This document shows positions 19,768 through 27,382 of a stretch of 64,000 nt of DNA, one piece after another. The stretch comes from Polyangia bacterium. GTDB lineage: Bacteria; Myxococcota_A; Polyangia; Nannocystales; Nannocystaceae. The stretch lies in the NCBI GenBank assembly GCA_030424595.1, contig JAUHWG010000043.1, positions 1 to 64,000 of the forward strand, read 5' to 3'. A model generated the notes under the pieces. The model made no database searches. It saw only the letters and a list, made by a program, of their open reading frames with translations, and had not been told where the DNA came from. Numbering within the stretch: the first letter of the stretch is position 1; each line of letters begins with the position of its first letter. Position numbers and translations under genes: made by a program.

Positions 19768-19796
19768 AAAGCCCGGGCATCCCCGGGCTTTTTGTT
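19768..19796 (+). terminator. Rho-independent terminator after tolB
   Basis: Perfect 10-bp stem (AAAGCCCGGG / CCCGGGCTTT) with a 4-base loop CATC, running into TTTTTG. About 40 bp after the tolB stop. Confidence 0.92.
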
Positions 19797-19958
19797 TGCC
19801 GGCGAGAGGCGCCGAGCCGCTCGGGGAGGGCTGCGAAGCCGCGGTCGGAGGAGGTAGGGGAGCGTGCGAAGGGGGAGCACGTCATCGGACAGAACTCGCG
19901 ATAAATCCTGAATTTTGGACGCTGCGGCCGTTTGGATCGGTTCCGTAGACTTGATCGC

Positions 19959-20369
19959 ATGGGTGTTCGCTCGTTCTTGTCGAGGCTCTTCGCGGTGGAG
20001 ACTCCCGCAGATCGATCGGTCCTCATCGTCGACGACGATCCGATGATGCGCCTCCTCTGCAAGACTCGGCTCAGCCAAGATGGCTTCGCAGTGGAGACCG
20101 CGAGCTCTGGGATCGAGGGCCTCGAGATGGCGAGGGCGCGCTCGTACGGGGTGATCCTGCTGGACCTCTACATGCCGGAGTACACCGGGCTCGACTTTCT
20201 CCGCGACGCTGCGGACCTCCTCCGGTCGACGCCGGTCATCGTTCTCTCGGCCGCGGAGAAGGAGGCGATCGCGGAGCGCTGTCTCGATCTCGGAGCGAGG
20301 CGCTTCCTGATCAAGCCCGTCCCCGTGCGGGTGCTCTCGGCTGAGGTCGAGCGAGTGCTCGCGAGCTAG
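19959..20369 (+). CDS. Stand-alone response regulator receiver protein
   Basis: 136 residues from the ATG at 19959 (MGVRSFLSRLFA; a TTG at 19932 is less likely). After a short N-terminal tail comes one REC domain: VLIVDDDPMM with the acidic pair, the phospho-Asp in VILLDLYMPEYTG, Ser in VIVLSAAE at the Thr/Ser switch position, and Lys in RFLIKPVPV. No output domain, as in CheY/Spo0F-type relays. Neither a kinase nor a chemotaxis gene is adjacent, so the partner is unknown. Confidence 0.9.
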   Translation: MGVRSFLSRLFAVETPADRSVLIVDDDPMMRLLCKTRLSQDGFAVETASSGIEGLEMARARSYGVILLDLYMPEYTGLDFLRDAADLLRSTPVIVLSAAEKEAIAERCLDLGARRFLIKPVPVRVLSAEVERVLAS

Positions 20370-20508
20370 ATCGAAGGTCGTGCTCGGTCGCGCTGGGGTG
20401 CGGCGAGGGTAGCCGCCAGCGTCGGCGTGCGCAGGCTCTGCCATCTCTGGGGCGGGGCGATCGTCCTTCGGTGAGAACGTGCCCACGGTGGCCGCTACAC
20501 TGGCGCCG

Positions 20509-21432
20509 ATGAGCACTCTCCCTTGGCAGGCGGTCATCGATGTCGGCACCAACACGTCGCTCCTCCTCCTCGCGCGGCGGGCCGTCGACGGTTCGCTCGA
20601 GGTGCTCGAAGATCGAGCGATCATCACTCGCTTAGGTCAGGGGGTCGCGGCGACAGGTTCGCTCGCGCCGGAGGCGATCGAGCGGACCCTCGCGGCGCTT
20701 CGGATCTATCGGCGGGCGGCGGATGAGCAGGGCGCGACGATCCGCGCGGTGACGACGGAGGGGGTCCGCCTCGCCGACAACCCCGACGATTTTCTCGTCC
20801 CCGCGGCTGAGATCCTAGGCGTGCCGATGGAGGTGATAAGCGGCGCTGAGGAGGCTCGGCTCTCCTACCTCTCCGTCGCCCACGAGTATCCCGAGGGGGG
20901 AGGTCTGCGCGTGGTCGACATCGGCGGGGCGTCGACGGAGCTTGTGGTCGGTGAGGGCGAGCGGGTGATCAGCGCGGTCTCCCATCGGCTCGGCGCGGTG
21001 CGCCTGACCGAGCGCTTCGTCGCCGGCGATCCGCCGACGCTGGCGGAGATCGAAGGGATGGCCGCGGCCGCGCGCGAGGCCCTGAGCGCCCAACCTCTGC
21101 CGCCCTCGCCCCGCCTTCACGGCCTCGCAGGGACGGTGACGACGGCGGCGGCGCTCCTGCTCGAGCTCGGCGCCTACGACAGCGAGAAGGTCGACGGTTC
21201 GGAGCATTCGCCGGCGGCGATCGAGGGTCTCCGCGATCGTCTCGCCCGCCTGACCCTGGACGAGCGGGTGACGCCGGTGCTCGCGCGGGGGCGGGCCGAC
21301 GTGGTCATCGCCGGTCTGACGATCCTCCTCGAGGTGCTCCGCCATTGCGGCGCCGATACGCTTGTGGTCCGCGATCGGGGTCTCCGCTATGCGCTCGTCG
21401 AGGCGCCTACCGCTGTACCGCTGCCCTCTTGA
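20509..21432 (+). CDS. Ppx/GppA-family phosphatase
   Basis: 307 residues from the ATG at 20509. It has the actin-like ATPase fold of exopolyphosphatase/pppGpp phosphohydrolase: phosphate-1 loop AVIDVGTNTSLLLLARR, TEGVRLADN, the SGAEEARLSYLSV loop with its conserved Glu, phosphate-2 loop VVDIGGASTELVVG and the adenosine-like motif GLAGTVTTAAAL. It is the short form (about 300 residues) without the C-terminal HD-like domain. The substrate is polyphosphate or (p)ppGpp-type nucleotides; which one cannot be decided from sequence. Confidence 0.9.
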   Translation: MSTLPWQAVIDVGTNTSLLLLARRAVDGSLEVLEDRAIITRLGQGVAATGSLAPEAIERTLAALRIYRRAADEQGATIRAVTTEGVRLADNPDDFLVPAAEILGVPMEVISGAEEARLSYLSVAHEYPEGGGLRVVDIGGASTELVVGEGERVISAVSHRLGAVRLTERFVAGDPPTLAEIEGMAAAAREALSAQPLPPSPRLHGLAGTVTTAAALLLELGAYDSEKVDGSEHSPAAIEGLRDRLARLTLDERVTPVLARGRADVVIAGLTILLEVLRHCGADTLVVRDRGLRYALVEAPTAVPLPS

Positions 21433-21502
21433 TGCGGTGATGCGGTGATGCGGTGCTGTGGTGATGCGGTGATGCGGCGATGCGGCGATGCGGTGCTGCG
21501 GG
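21431..21502. repeat. Tandem 8-bp repeat GATGCGGT
   Basis: About nine head-to-tail units of GATGCGGT with single-base variants (GCTGTGGT, GATGCGGC), starting directly at the stop of the Ppx/GppA gene. The rest of the gap to 21664 shows no gene. Confidence 0.9.
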
Positions 21503-21664
21503 GCCGGACCGGCCCCGTCGCGCGAGGGGGGCCCAGCTCCGGCGACGGGCTCTGCGCAGAGGTAGAGGGCGTGGCCACGGTAGGGCCGGGCAGAGCGGAG
21601 CCTAAAGCGTCGATTTTCTCAGGGCTCGGGTCGTCGCGGCGGCTGCGTCGAGTAGGCTCCCCGC

Positions 21665-22513
21665 ATGCGCCTCGATCTCCACTGCCATTCGACCTGCTCC
21701 GACGGGAGCATGTCGCCGGAGTGGGTCGCCTCGGCGGCGGTCGACGCCGGAGCTGCGCTCTTCTGCCTCACCGACCACGACACGGTCGACGGCTACGCCG
21801 CGACGGCGGAGCGTCTCGCCGGTCGCCCGTGCACCGTTCTCCGCGGGGTCGAGCTGAGCTGCAAGGAGGGGCGCCGGACGATCCATCTCTTGATCTACGG
21901 GATCGCCGACGGGCCAGGGCTCCAGACGCTGGAAGAGTGCCTGCGCGGGGTTCGACTCGCCCGCGAAGAGCGGCTCCTGGCGATCGTCGATCGCCTCGCC
22001 GGGCTCGGGATCAAGCTCGACGGAGAGGCGCTCCTGGCCAGCACCAGCGATCACACCCCAGGTCGACCGGACGTGGCCCGCGCGCTCAAGGAGGCCGGCG
22101 TCGTCAACAGCCTGCGCGAGGCCTTCGATCGCTTCCTCCGCGACGGCGGTCCGGCGGATGTTCAGATCGCGCGGCTGAGCCTCGGCGACGGCCTCGATCT
22201 CGGTCGGGCCTGCGGCGGTCGCATGTCCCTCGCGCACCCCCACACCCTGCGCTCGTTCCCGCTGGTCGCCGACATCTGTCGCCGCTTTCACGGCGCCGGT
22301 CTTGGGGGGCTAGAGGCCTTCTACGGCCGCTACGGGCCCGCTGAGCGCGAGGGCTGGTGCCGCCTCGTCGACGAGCAGGGGATGGTCGCGACGGGCGGAT
22401 CGGACTTCCACGGAGAGGCTGTTCCTTCGGTCAGCAGGCCGACGATCGACCTGCCGGCGGAGCGTGCGGCTCGGCTCTGCGAGTGGCTCGGGGTCGTCCC
22501 CGGCGCGGCCTAG
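21665..22513 (+). CDS. PHP-domain metal-dependent phosphoesterase
   Basis: 282 residues. All PHP motifs are present: DLHCHSTCSDGS at the N-terminus, LTDHDTVDG, the Glu in RGVELSC, SLAHPH, and GGSDFHG near the C-terminus. These bind a tri-metal centre. Family members with this short layout are nucleoside 3',5'-bisphosphate phosphatases or 5'-3' exoribonucleases of the YciV/RnmAM type. The stop codon TAG is part of the CTAG that marks the left edge of the adjacent foldback element, so the insertion apparently restored the stop. Confidence 0.9.
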   Translation: MRLDLHCHSTCSDGSMSPEWVASAAVDAGAALFCLTDHDTVDGYAATAERLAGRPCTVLRGVELSCKEGRRTIHLLIYGIADGPGLQTLEECLRGVRLAREERLLAIVDRLAGLGIKLDGEALLASTSDHTPGRPDVARALKEAGVVNSLREAFDRFLRDGGPADVQIARLSLGDGLDLGRACGGRMSLAHPHTLRSFPLVADICRRFHGAGLGGLEAFYGRYGPAEREGWCRLVDEQGMVATGGSDFHGEAVPSVSRPTIDLPAERAARLCEWLGVVPGAA

Positions 22514-23741
22514 CCCTGAAATAAGCGCTGCTGTGAGGCGTCCTAGACAACCCGCGTAGAATCGTCCGTGACACGGGTTTTGCGCTTCGCGCTGTATCCG
22601 TGTGGGTGAACGCTCACCTCGTGCTTGGCGAGGGGCGGAGCTTGGGGGCTGTAGGCGGGCGGGCGAGGGGCGACGAGGCGGGTCCCTCGCGGACGCGGGT
22701 CCTCCCATGCCACGTGCTCGCCACGGGATAGGCTGGTCTGCTTGAAGAGACAGGGGACGCGTGTCTCCGCGCGAGGCACGGGTCCTCCCGCTGCGTCCCA
22801 TCCGTCGCCCCTCGCTCGCCCGAGCAAGTCTTCCTGGGCTCCGCTACCGGGTGCGTAGAGGACTCGCGAGTGCAGACCTTCTCTCGACACATGCTCGTCG
22901 AGTCTCTCGCGCACCTGATGAGCGACAACGCGCATCGCCGGTCGCACTTCGGTCCGTACCGAAGCCAGAGCGATCGAGAGCCTCCGAAACGCCTGTGAGA
23001 ACACCGAGCACGAAGCCGCCGAGGAAGAGGTTGTAGACGTGGCTCAGGACGTGCGTCGCTTCGTCGTAGCCGCGCTTGTTCTCGAAGACCTTCACGCGGC
23101 CGTTGATCGAGCGCCGGAGCTTGCGGCGATCGATCGAGCCGCGAGCGTGAGCCCCGCGAAGGGAGTCACAGGAGCCGGATCGACGACCAGCTCTACCGGC
23201 GGAGGCTCGAGGCTCTTGCACTTCGGTCGAGCGCTTGCCTGTGGGCTCCGTTCTCGCCGAGGTTCGGCCTTGAGATGACTCGCGCGAGTTGTCCCGCTCG
23301 GTGTTCTCACTGGGGCCTCGGAGGCTCGCGCTCGCCTGGACTTCGACACGGACCGAAGTTCGGCCGACGATGCGCGTTGTTTCTCATCATCGTCGAGAGT
23401 CGCGACGAGCACATATCGAGCGAAGACCTACGGGAGCAAGCGATCCACGTACTCGCAAGCGGAGCGCCTACAGATCTGCTCCCGACTTCATATGATCTGT
23501 ACCAAGGGTCACTCTCTCGATCGAGACGATCGCCGAGCGTCCAGCGGAGCGCCGACAGACTCGCTCGGGCGAGCGAGGGGCGACGGGTGGGACGCAGCGG
23601 GAGGACCCGTGCCTCGCGCGGAGACACGCGTACCTGTCTCTTCAAGCACCTCAGCCTCACCCGTGGCGAGCACGTGGCATGGGAGGACCCGCGTCCGCGA
23701 GGGACCCGCCTCGTCGCCCCTCGCCCGCCCGCCTACCCGCG
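22514..23741 (+). mobile_element. Foldback mobile element, copy 1, right end truncated
   Basis: Starts after CTAG (22510-22513) with CCCTGAAATAAGCGCTGC, the same terminal sequence as the copy at 61525-62880 but in opposite overall orientation: it aligns with the reverse complement of that copy all the way through. The right arm stops at about 23741, inside the GGCGGGCGGG tract, so about 170 bp of the outer right arm and the right CTAG are missing. The two arms are inverted copies of each other, with a centre that holds a transposase-like remnant on the minus strand. No intact transposase is encoded. Confidence 0.8.
22966..23134 (-). pseudogene. Transposase-like remnant in foldback copy 1
   Basis: An open stretch reading IDRRKLRRSINGRVKVFENK, RGYDEATHVLSHVYNLFLG and FVLGVLTGVSEALDRS, conserved in the centre of both element copies. 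The pattern resembles the C-terminal end of DDE transposases (Asn near a basic helix, then an aromatic YNLF helix), but this is only a resemblance. The flanking sequence is not coding. In copy 2 the same stretch has a stop codon. Confidence 0.45.
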
Positions 23742-23844
23742 CTCGTCTTGTCATCGGCCCGCGGTCGGCGGAGCGTGCGGCTCGGCGATTGGCGAGAGGT
23801 CGTCCGGGGTCGGCCTGGGCGGACGGCGTCGATGCACGCTCCTC

Positions 23845-24636
23845 TCACCGTCGGTCCGCGGCGAGGTGACGAAAGCTCCGCGGGCCTTGGCCGACGAGCT
23901 CGGTGAAGGCCCGCGAGAAGGCTGCGGTGCTGAGAAAGCCGACGGCGAGGCTGACCTCGGTGACCGACATCGTCCCCTCGCTGAGGTGATCGATCGCCGC
24001 CAGGATCCGGGCGCTGCGGAGAAAGCGGGCGAAGGTCGTCGAGGTCTCCTCGCGAAAGCGCCGGGCGAGGGAGCGGGTCGAGAGGGCGCTGGCCTTGGCC
24101 ACATCGGCGGCGGTCAGGGGCTCGTGGAGATGGGCGATGATGTGGTCGCAGGCGCGGCGGAGCTCGGGGCTGCGGGCGGTCGGGAGGAACCACGGGCGGG
24201 CGTCGCCGACCCAGGTCGCGCAGAGATCGGCGAGGAGGCTGAAGTAGACGCCGGCGGAGACGGTCGGCGGCGCGCGGACGTCGATCCCCCAGGCCGCTGC
24301 GTGGAGGATCAGCTCCCGCCCGAGCCGCGGGATCGGGAAGGTTCGGAGCTCGGCGCTGATCGTCCGGATCGTGGCGCAGTCGAAGTAGACGGTCGCGAGC
24401 TGCGCGGGACGGCGGGTCCGGACGCGGTGTTCGGTCGTCGGGGGGATCCACGCCGCCCGCTGCGGCGGTAGCTGCCACCGCGCGCGCTCGGTCTCGACGT
24501 CGAGCACACCGCGGCGCGCGTAGAGGAGCTGGCCGCGGCCGTGCTGATGCCAACCGGAGTCCACCCGAGCGGGGAGGTCGTCTGTGAGGACGAAGCAGGG
24601 GGCGGCTACTCCGTCAACATCGACGTGGTCGGCCAT
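23845..24636 (-). CDS. AraC-family transcriptional regulator
   Basis: 263 residues from the ATG at 24636, which has GGGAGGGG just upstream. The N-terminal half is a cupin sensor (GWHQHGRGQLLYARRGVLDV, AWIPPTTEHRV). The C-terminal half has two helix-turn-helix motifs (LTAADVAKASALSTRSLARR and VTEVSLAVGFLSTAAFSRAF followed by GQGPRSFR). The cupin His residues suggest a metal or small ligand. No obvious partner target: it stands between the truncated foldback element and the MBL-fold lipoprotein gene, with 74 bp to the latter. Confidence 0.92.
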   Translation of the reverse strand: MADHVDVDGVAAPCFVLTDDLPARVDSGWHQHGRGQLLYARRGVLDVETERARWQLPPQRAAWIPPTTEHRVRTRRPAQLATVYFDCATIRTISAELRTFPIPRLGRELILHAAAWGIDVRAPPTVSAGVYFSLLADLCATWVGDARPWFLPTARSPELRRACDHIIAHLHEPLTAADVAKASALSTRSLARRFREETSTTFARFLRSARILAAIDHLSEGTMSVTEVSLAVGFLSTAAFSRAFTELVGQGPRSFRHLAADRR

Positions 24637-24710
24637 CGCCCCTCCCGAGTAGCACACGCGATCTCGTTGGCCGCGAGGAGGGGCGAGGTCGAGGTCGCTG
24701 GGCGCTCGGC

Positions 24711-25763
24711 TCAGCCCTGGCCCGCGAGGTCGAGGGCGAGGCCGTAGACACCGTAGGTGATGAGATAGGCGTGCTCGTAGTCGGGGAAGGCTGCGCGCGC
24801 GAGCTCGGTGATCGCCGCGAAGTGGGCGCCCGCGTCGTCCCCCGCGAGCGCTGCCTGCGGATCGTCGAGGGCGCCCAGGTAGTCGCGGACGAGGGGCTCG
24901 ATCTCGCCTAGGTAGCGGCGCTCCTCGGCGACGGCCTCGGCGACCGGCGCCGGCTCGCCGCGTCCGCCGTAGACGGTGGTGGTCTCGGAGTAGGCGAGCA
25001 GTTCGCCGAGGGCCGCGATCCAGGCCGCGAGATCGGGCTTGGGCGCGCCGTCGACGATGCCCCCCTCGAGCCAGGCGTGGGCCCGGTGATGCACGAGATC
25101 ACCGACGATGAGGGCGTCGATCGCCGGGATGTGGGCGACCGTTTGGGTGCTCGATACGCCGGGGTTGTCGAGCACGCGGAGCTCGACCACGGCGCCGGCG
25201 TTGAGCGGCAGGCGGAGCGAGCCTCCGAACGTCTCGTCGACGGTGGCCTCGGGGGGATAGGTCTCCTCGGTGAACGTCCCTCCGCCGACGAAGTAGGCGC
25301 GCTTGTAGGCGTGGACCCCGGGGATCGCCGCTGCGGTCGCCTCGGCGGCGATGATCGTCGCGCCCGCGTCGCGCAGCGGACCTACGCCGTTGAACTTGTC
25401 GGGGTTCGGGTGGGTGATCACGGCGTAGGCGATAGGCGAGTCCGTGTGGGCGCGTATGTCGGCGACGAGCGCCTCGGCGAGCGGCTCCGTGAACTGAGCG
25501 TCAAAGACGACGACCTGCTCGCCCGTGTCGTAGTAGTACGAGCGGGTGTCAAAGCCCTCCGGCCCGGAGACGAAGGAGCGGAGGGTCCCGGGGACCTCCT
25601 CGTTCTCGTCGGGGGGCCCCGGGTCGCAGGCCGAGGTCAGGGGGAGCGCGGCGAACGAGGCCACGAGGGCGCTCCGGAGTGCGCCCCGGAGGGCGCTCCG
25701 CCTCGATCGCTTGGAGGGCTGGCCTGTGGAGGTCGTGCGGGAGGGGGTCGTAGGGGCTATCAT
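24711..25763 (-). CDS. MBL-fold lipoprotein with degenerate metal motif
   Basis: 350 residues; a signal peptide with lipobox LTSAC (about Cys46) after an Arg/Ser-rich N-terminus. The fold looks like a metallo-beta-lactamase: strand YYDTGEQVVVFDAQFTEPLA, then AYAVITHPNPDKFNGVGPLR where HxHxDH is expected, then AIDALIVGDLVHHRAHAWLE. In the key motif only His...Asp remain (HPNPDK), so the usual two-zinc site is incomplete. It may bind one metal or none. The product would sit in the periplasm or on the outer membrane. Confidence 0.75.
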   Translation of the reverse strand: MIAPTTPSRTTSTGQPSKRSRRSALRGALRSALVASFAALPLTSACDPGPPDENEEVPGTLRSFVSGPEGFDTRSYYYDTGEQVVVFDAQFTEPLAEALVADIRAHTDSPIAYAVITHPNPDKFNGVGPLRDAGATIIAAEATAAAIPGVHAYKRAYFVGGGTFTEETYPPEATVDETFGGSLRLPLNAGAVVELRVLDNPGVSSTQTVAHIPAIDALIVGDLVHHRAHAWLEGGIVDGAPKPDLAAWIAALGELLAYSETTTVYGGRGEPAPVAEAVAEERRYLGEIEPLVRDYLGALDDPQAALAGDDAGAHFAAITELARAAFPDYEHAYLITYGVYGLALDLAGQG

Positions 25764-25896
25764 CGCCAGGCCCTTGTAGGGGGCCGCTCGATCCGCTGCT
25801 TGCCCGAGCCGGCCAGAGACTTGCTCGGTCCGGCCAACATCTCGCGCGAAGAGCAGCGGCGAAGCGCGGCGACGGGCCGGTCCCGAGAACGACGAC

Positions 25897-25920
25897 GGGC
25901 GCCACCCGAAGGAGGCGCCC
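25897..25920 (-). terminator. Possible terminator hairpin after pntB
   Basis: A 7-bp stem GGGCGCC/GGCGCCC with a 10-base loop, 28 bp past the pntB stop on the minus strand. No U-tract follows, so it may be only a weak or processing hairpin. Confidence 0.4.
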
Positions 25921-25948
25921 GCGCGGGGACATCGCTAGCTTGGGGCTG

Positions 25949-27370
25949 CTAGTCGCGCAGCTTGCCCATGAGGATGTCGACCGTCTTCTTGGCGTCGCCG
26001 AAGAGCATCCGGCTGTTGTCCTTGAAGAAGAGCGGGTTTTGCACGCCGGCGTAGCCGGTGCCGCGACCGCGCTTCATGATGATCACCTGCTTGGACTTCC
26101 AGACCTGGAGGACCGGCATGCCGGCGATCGGCGAGTTCGGGTCGTCCTCGGCCGAGGGGTTGACGATGTCGTTGGCGCCGATGACCAGGACGACGTCGGT
26201 CTCCGGCAGGTCCTCGTTGATCTCGTCCATCTCTAGGACGATGTCGTAGGGGACGTTGGCCTCGGCGAGGAGCACGTTCATGTGCCCCGGCAGGCGACCG
26301 GCGACCGGGTGGATGGCGAAGCGGAAGTTGACCTTCCGCTGGCGCAGGAGCTTGGCGATGTCGGAGACCGTGTGCTGCGCCTGGGCGACGGCCATGCCGT
26401 AGCCGGGGACGACGACGACGCTCTTGGCGTCGCGCAGGAGCTCGACCGTGTCATCGGCGTCGATCTCCGTCATCTCGCCCTCGATCGCCATGGCCGGGCC
26501 CTTGGCGGAGCCGCCGTCGGAGCCGAAGCCGCCGAGGATGACCGAGATGAACGAGCGGTTCATCGCCGCGCACATGATGTACGAGAGGATCGCGCCCGAG
26601 GAGCCCACCAGGGCGCCGGTGATGATCAGGAGGTCGTTGGAGAGCATGAAGCCCGCCGCCGCCGCTGCCCACCCCGAGTAGGAGTTGAGCATCGACACGA
26701 CCACGGGCATGTCCGCGCCGCCGATCGCCATCACCATGTGGACGCCGATGACGCTGGCGATGCCGGTCATCACCAGGAGCCAGGTCAGGCTCTGATCCGG
26801 CGACCCCGTCAGGAAGAGGTAGCCGAGGACGACACAGCCGAGGACCATCGCCAGGTTGAGCACGTGACGGCCGGGGAGGGTCAGCGGATTGCCGCCGATC
26901 GACCCCTTGAGCTTGAGGAAGGCGATGATCGAGCCGGTGAAGGTGATCGCCCCGACGAAGACGCCGACGAACACCTCGATCGCGTGGATCGTGTGCTCGG
27001 TGCCGGTGAGCTGCTCGATCGGGGCGATGTGGCTGGCGATGCCGACGAGCACCGCGGCCAGGCCGACGAAGGAGTGGAGCATCGCGACGAGCTCCGGCAT
27101 GGAGGTCATCGCCACGCGCTTGGCGAGGACGGCGCCGATGAGCGCGCCGGGGATGATCGACGCCGCGAGGACCGCATACCCGGAGCCCGTGACGTTCATA
27201 GACCCGTGCAGCGAGGTCCCGACCGCGGTGACCGCGATCGCGATCAGCATGCCGATGATCCCGTAGGTGTTGCCGCGGGTCGCCGTCTCCTGGCGGGAGA
27301 GCCCGCCGAGGGAGAGGATGAAGAGCGCGCTCGCGGCGATGTAGCAGACGATGAGGAGGCTGTAAGACAT
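25949..27370 (-). CDS. pntB: NAD(P) transhydrogenase subunit beta
   Basis: 473 residues. About nine membrane helices (1-260) form the proton channel domain. A soluble NADP(H)-binding domain III (about 290-473) follows with VVPGYGMAVAQAQH, IHPVAGRLPGHMNVLLAEAN, VIGANDIVNPSAEDDPNSP and the C-terminal GRGTGYAGVQNPLF. With PntA it couples hydride transfer between NADH and NADP+ to proton movement across the inner membrane. The length matches the usual beta subunit. It begins 12 bp after pntA ends, so the two form an operon. Confidence 0.95.
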   Translation of the reverse strand: MSYSLLIVCYIAASALFILSLGGLSRQETATRGNTYGIIGMLIAIAVTAVGTSLHGSMNVTGSGYAVLAASIIPGALIGAVLAKRVAMTSMPELVAMLHSFVGLAAVLVGIASHIAPIEQLTGTEHTIHAIEVFVGVFVGAITFTGSIIAFLKLKGSIGGNPLTLPGRHVLNLAMVLGCVVLGYLFLTGSPDQSLTWLLVMTGIASVIGVHMVMAIGGADMPVVVSMLNSYSGWAAAAAGFMLSNDLLIITGALVGSSGAILSYIMCAAMNRSFISVILGGFGSDGGSAKGPAMAIEGEMTEIDADDTVELLRDAKSVVVVPGYGMAVAQAQHTVSDIAKLLRQRKVNFRFAIHPVAGRLPGHMNVLLAEANVPYDIVLEMDEINEDLPETDVVLVIGANDIVNPSAEDDPNSPIAGMPVLQVWKSKQVIIMKRGRGTGYAGVQNPLFFKDNSRMLFGDAKKTVDILMGKLRD

Positions 27371-27382
27371 GGCGGCGGTCTC

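Noticed and set aside
18450..20627. A 725-codon open frame on the minus strand
   Set aside because: Antisense to tolB, crosses the terminator after tolB and the receiver gene; low complexity.
22514..23741. Intact insertion sequence with a working transposase
   Set aside because: Open frames in the element are mirrored in its inverted arms and differ between copies; only a segment of about 55 residues is conserved, and it has a stop in copy 2.
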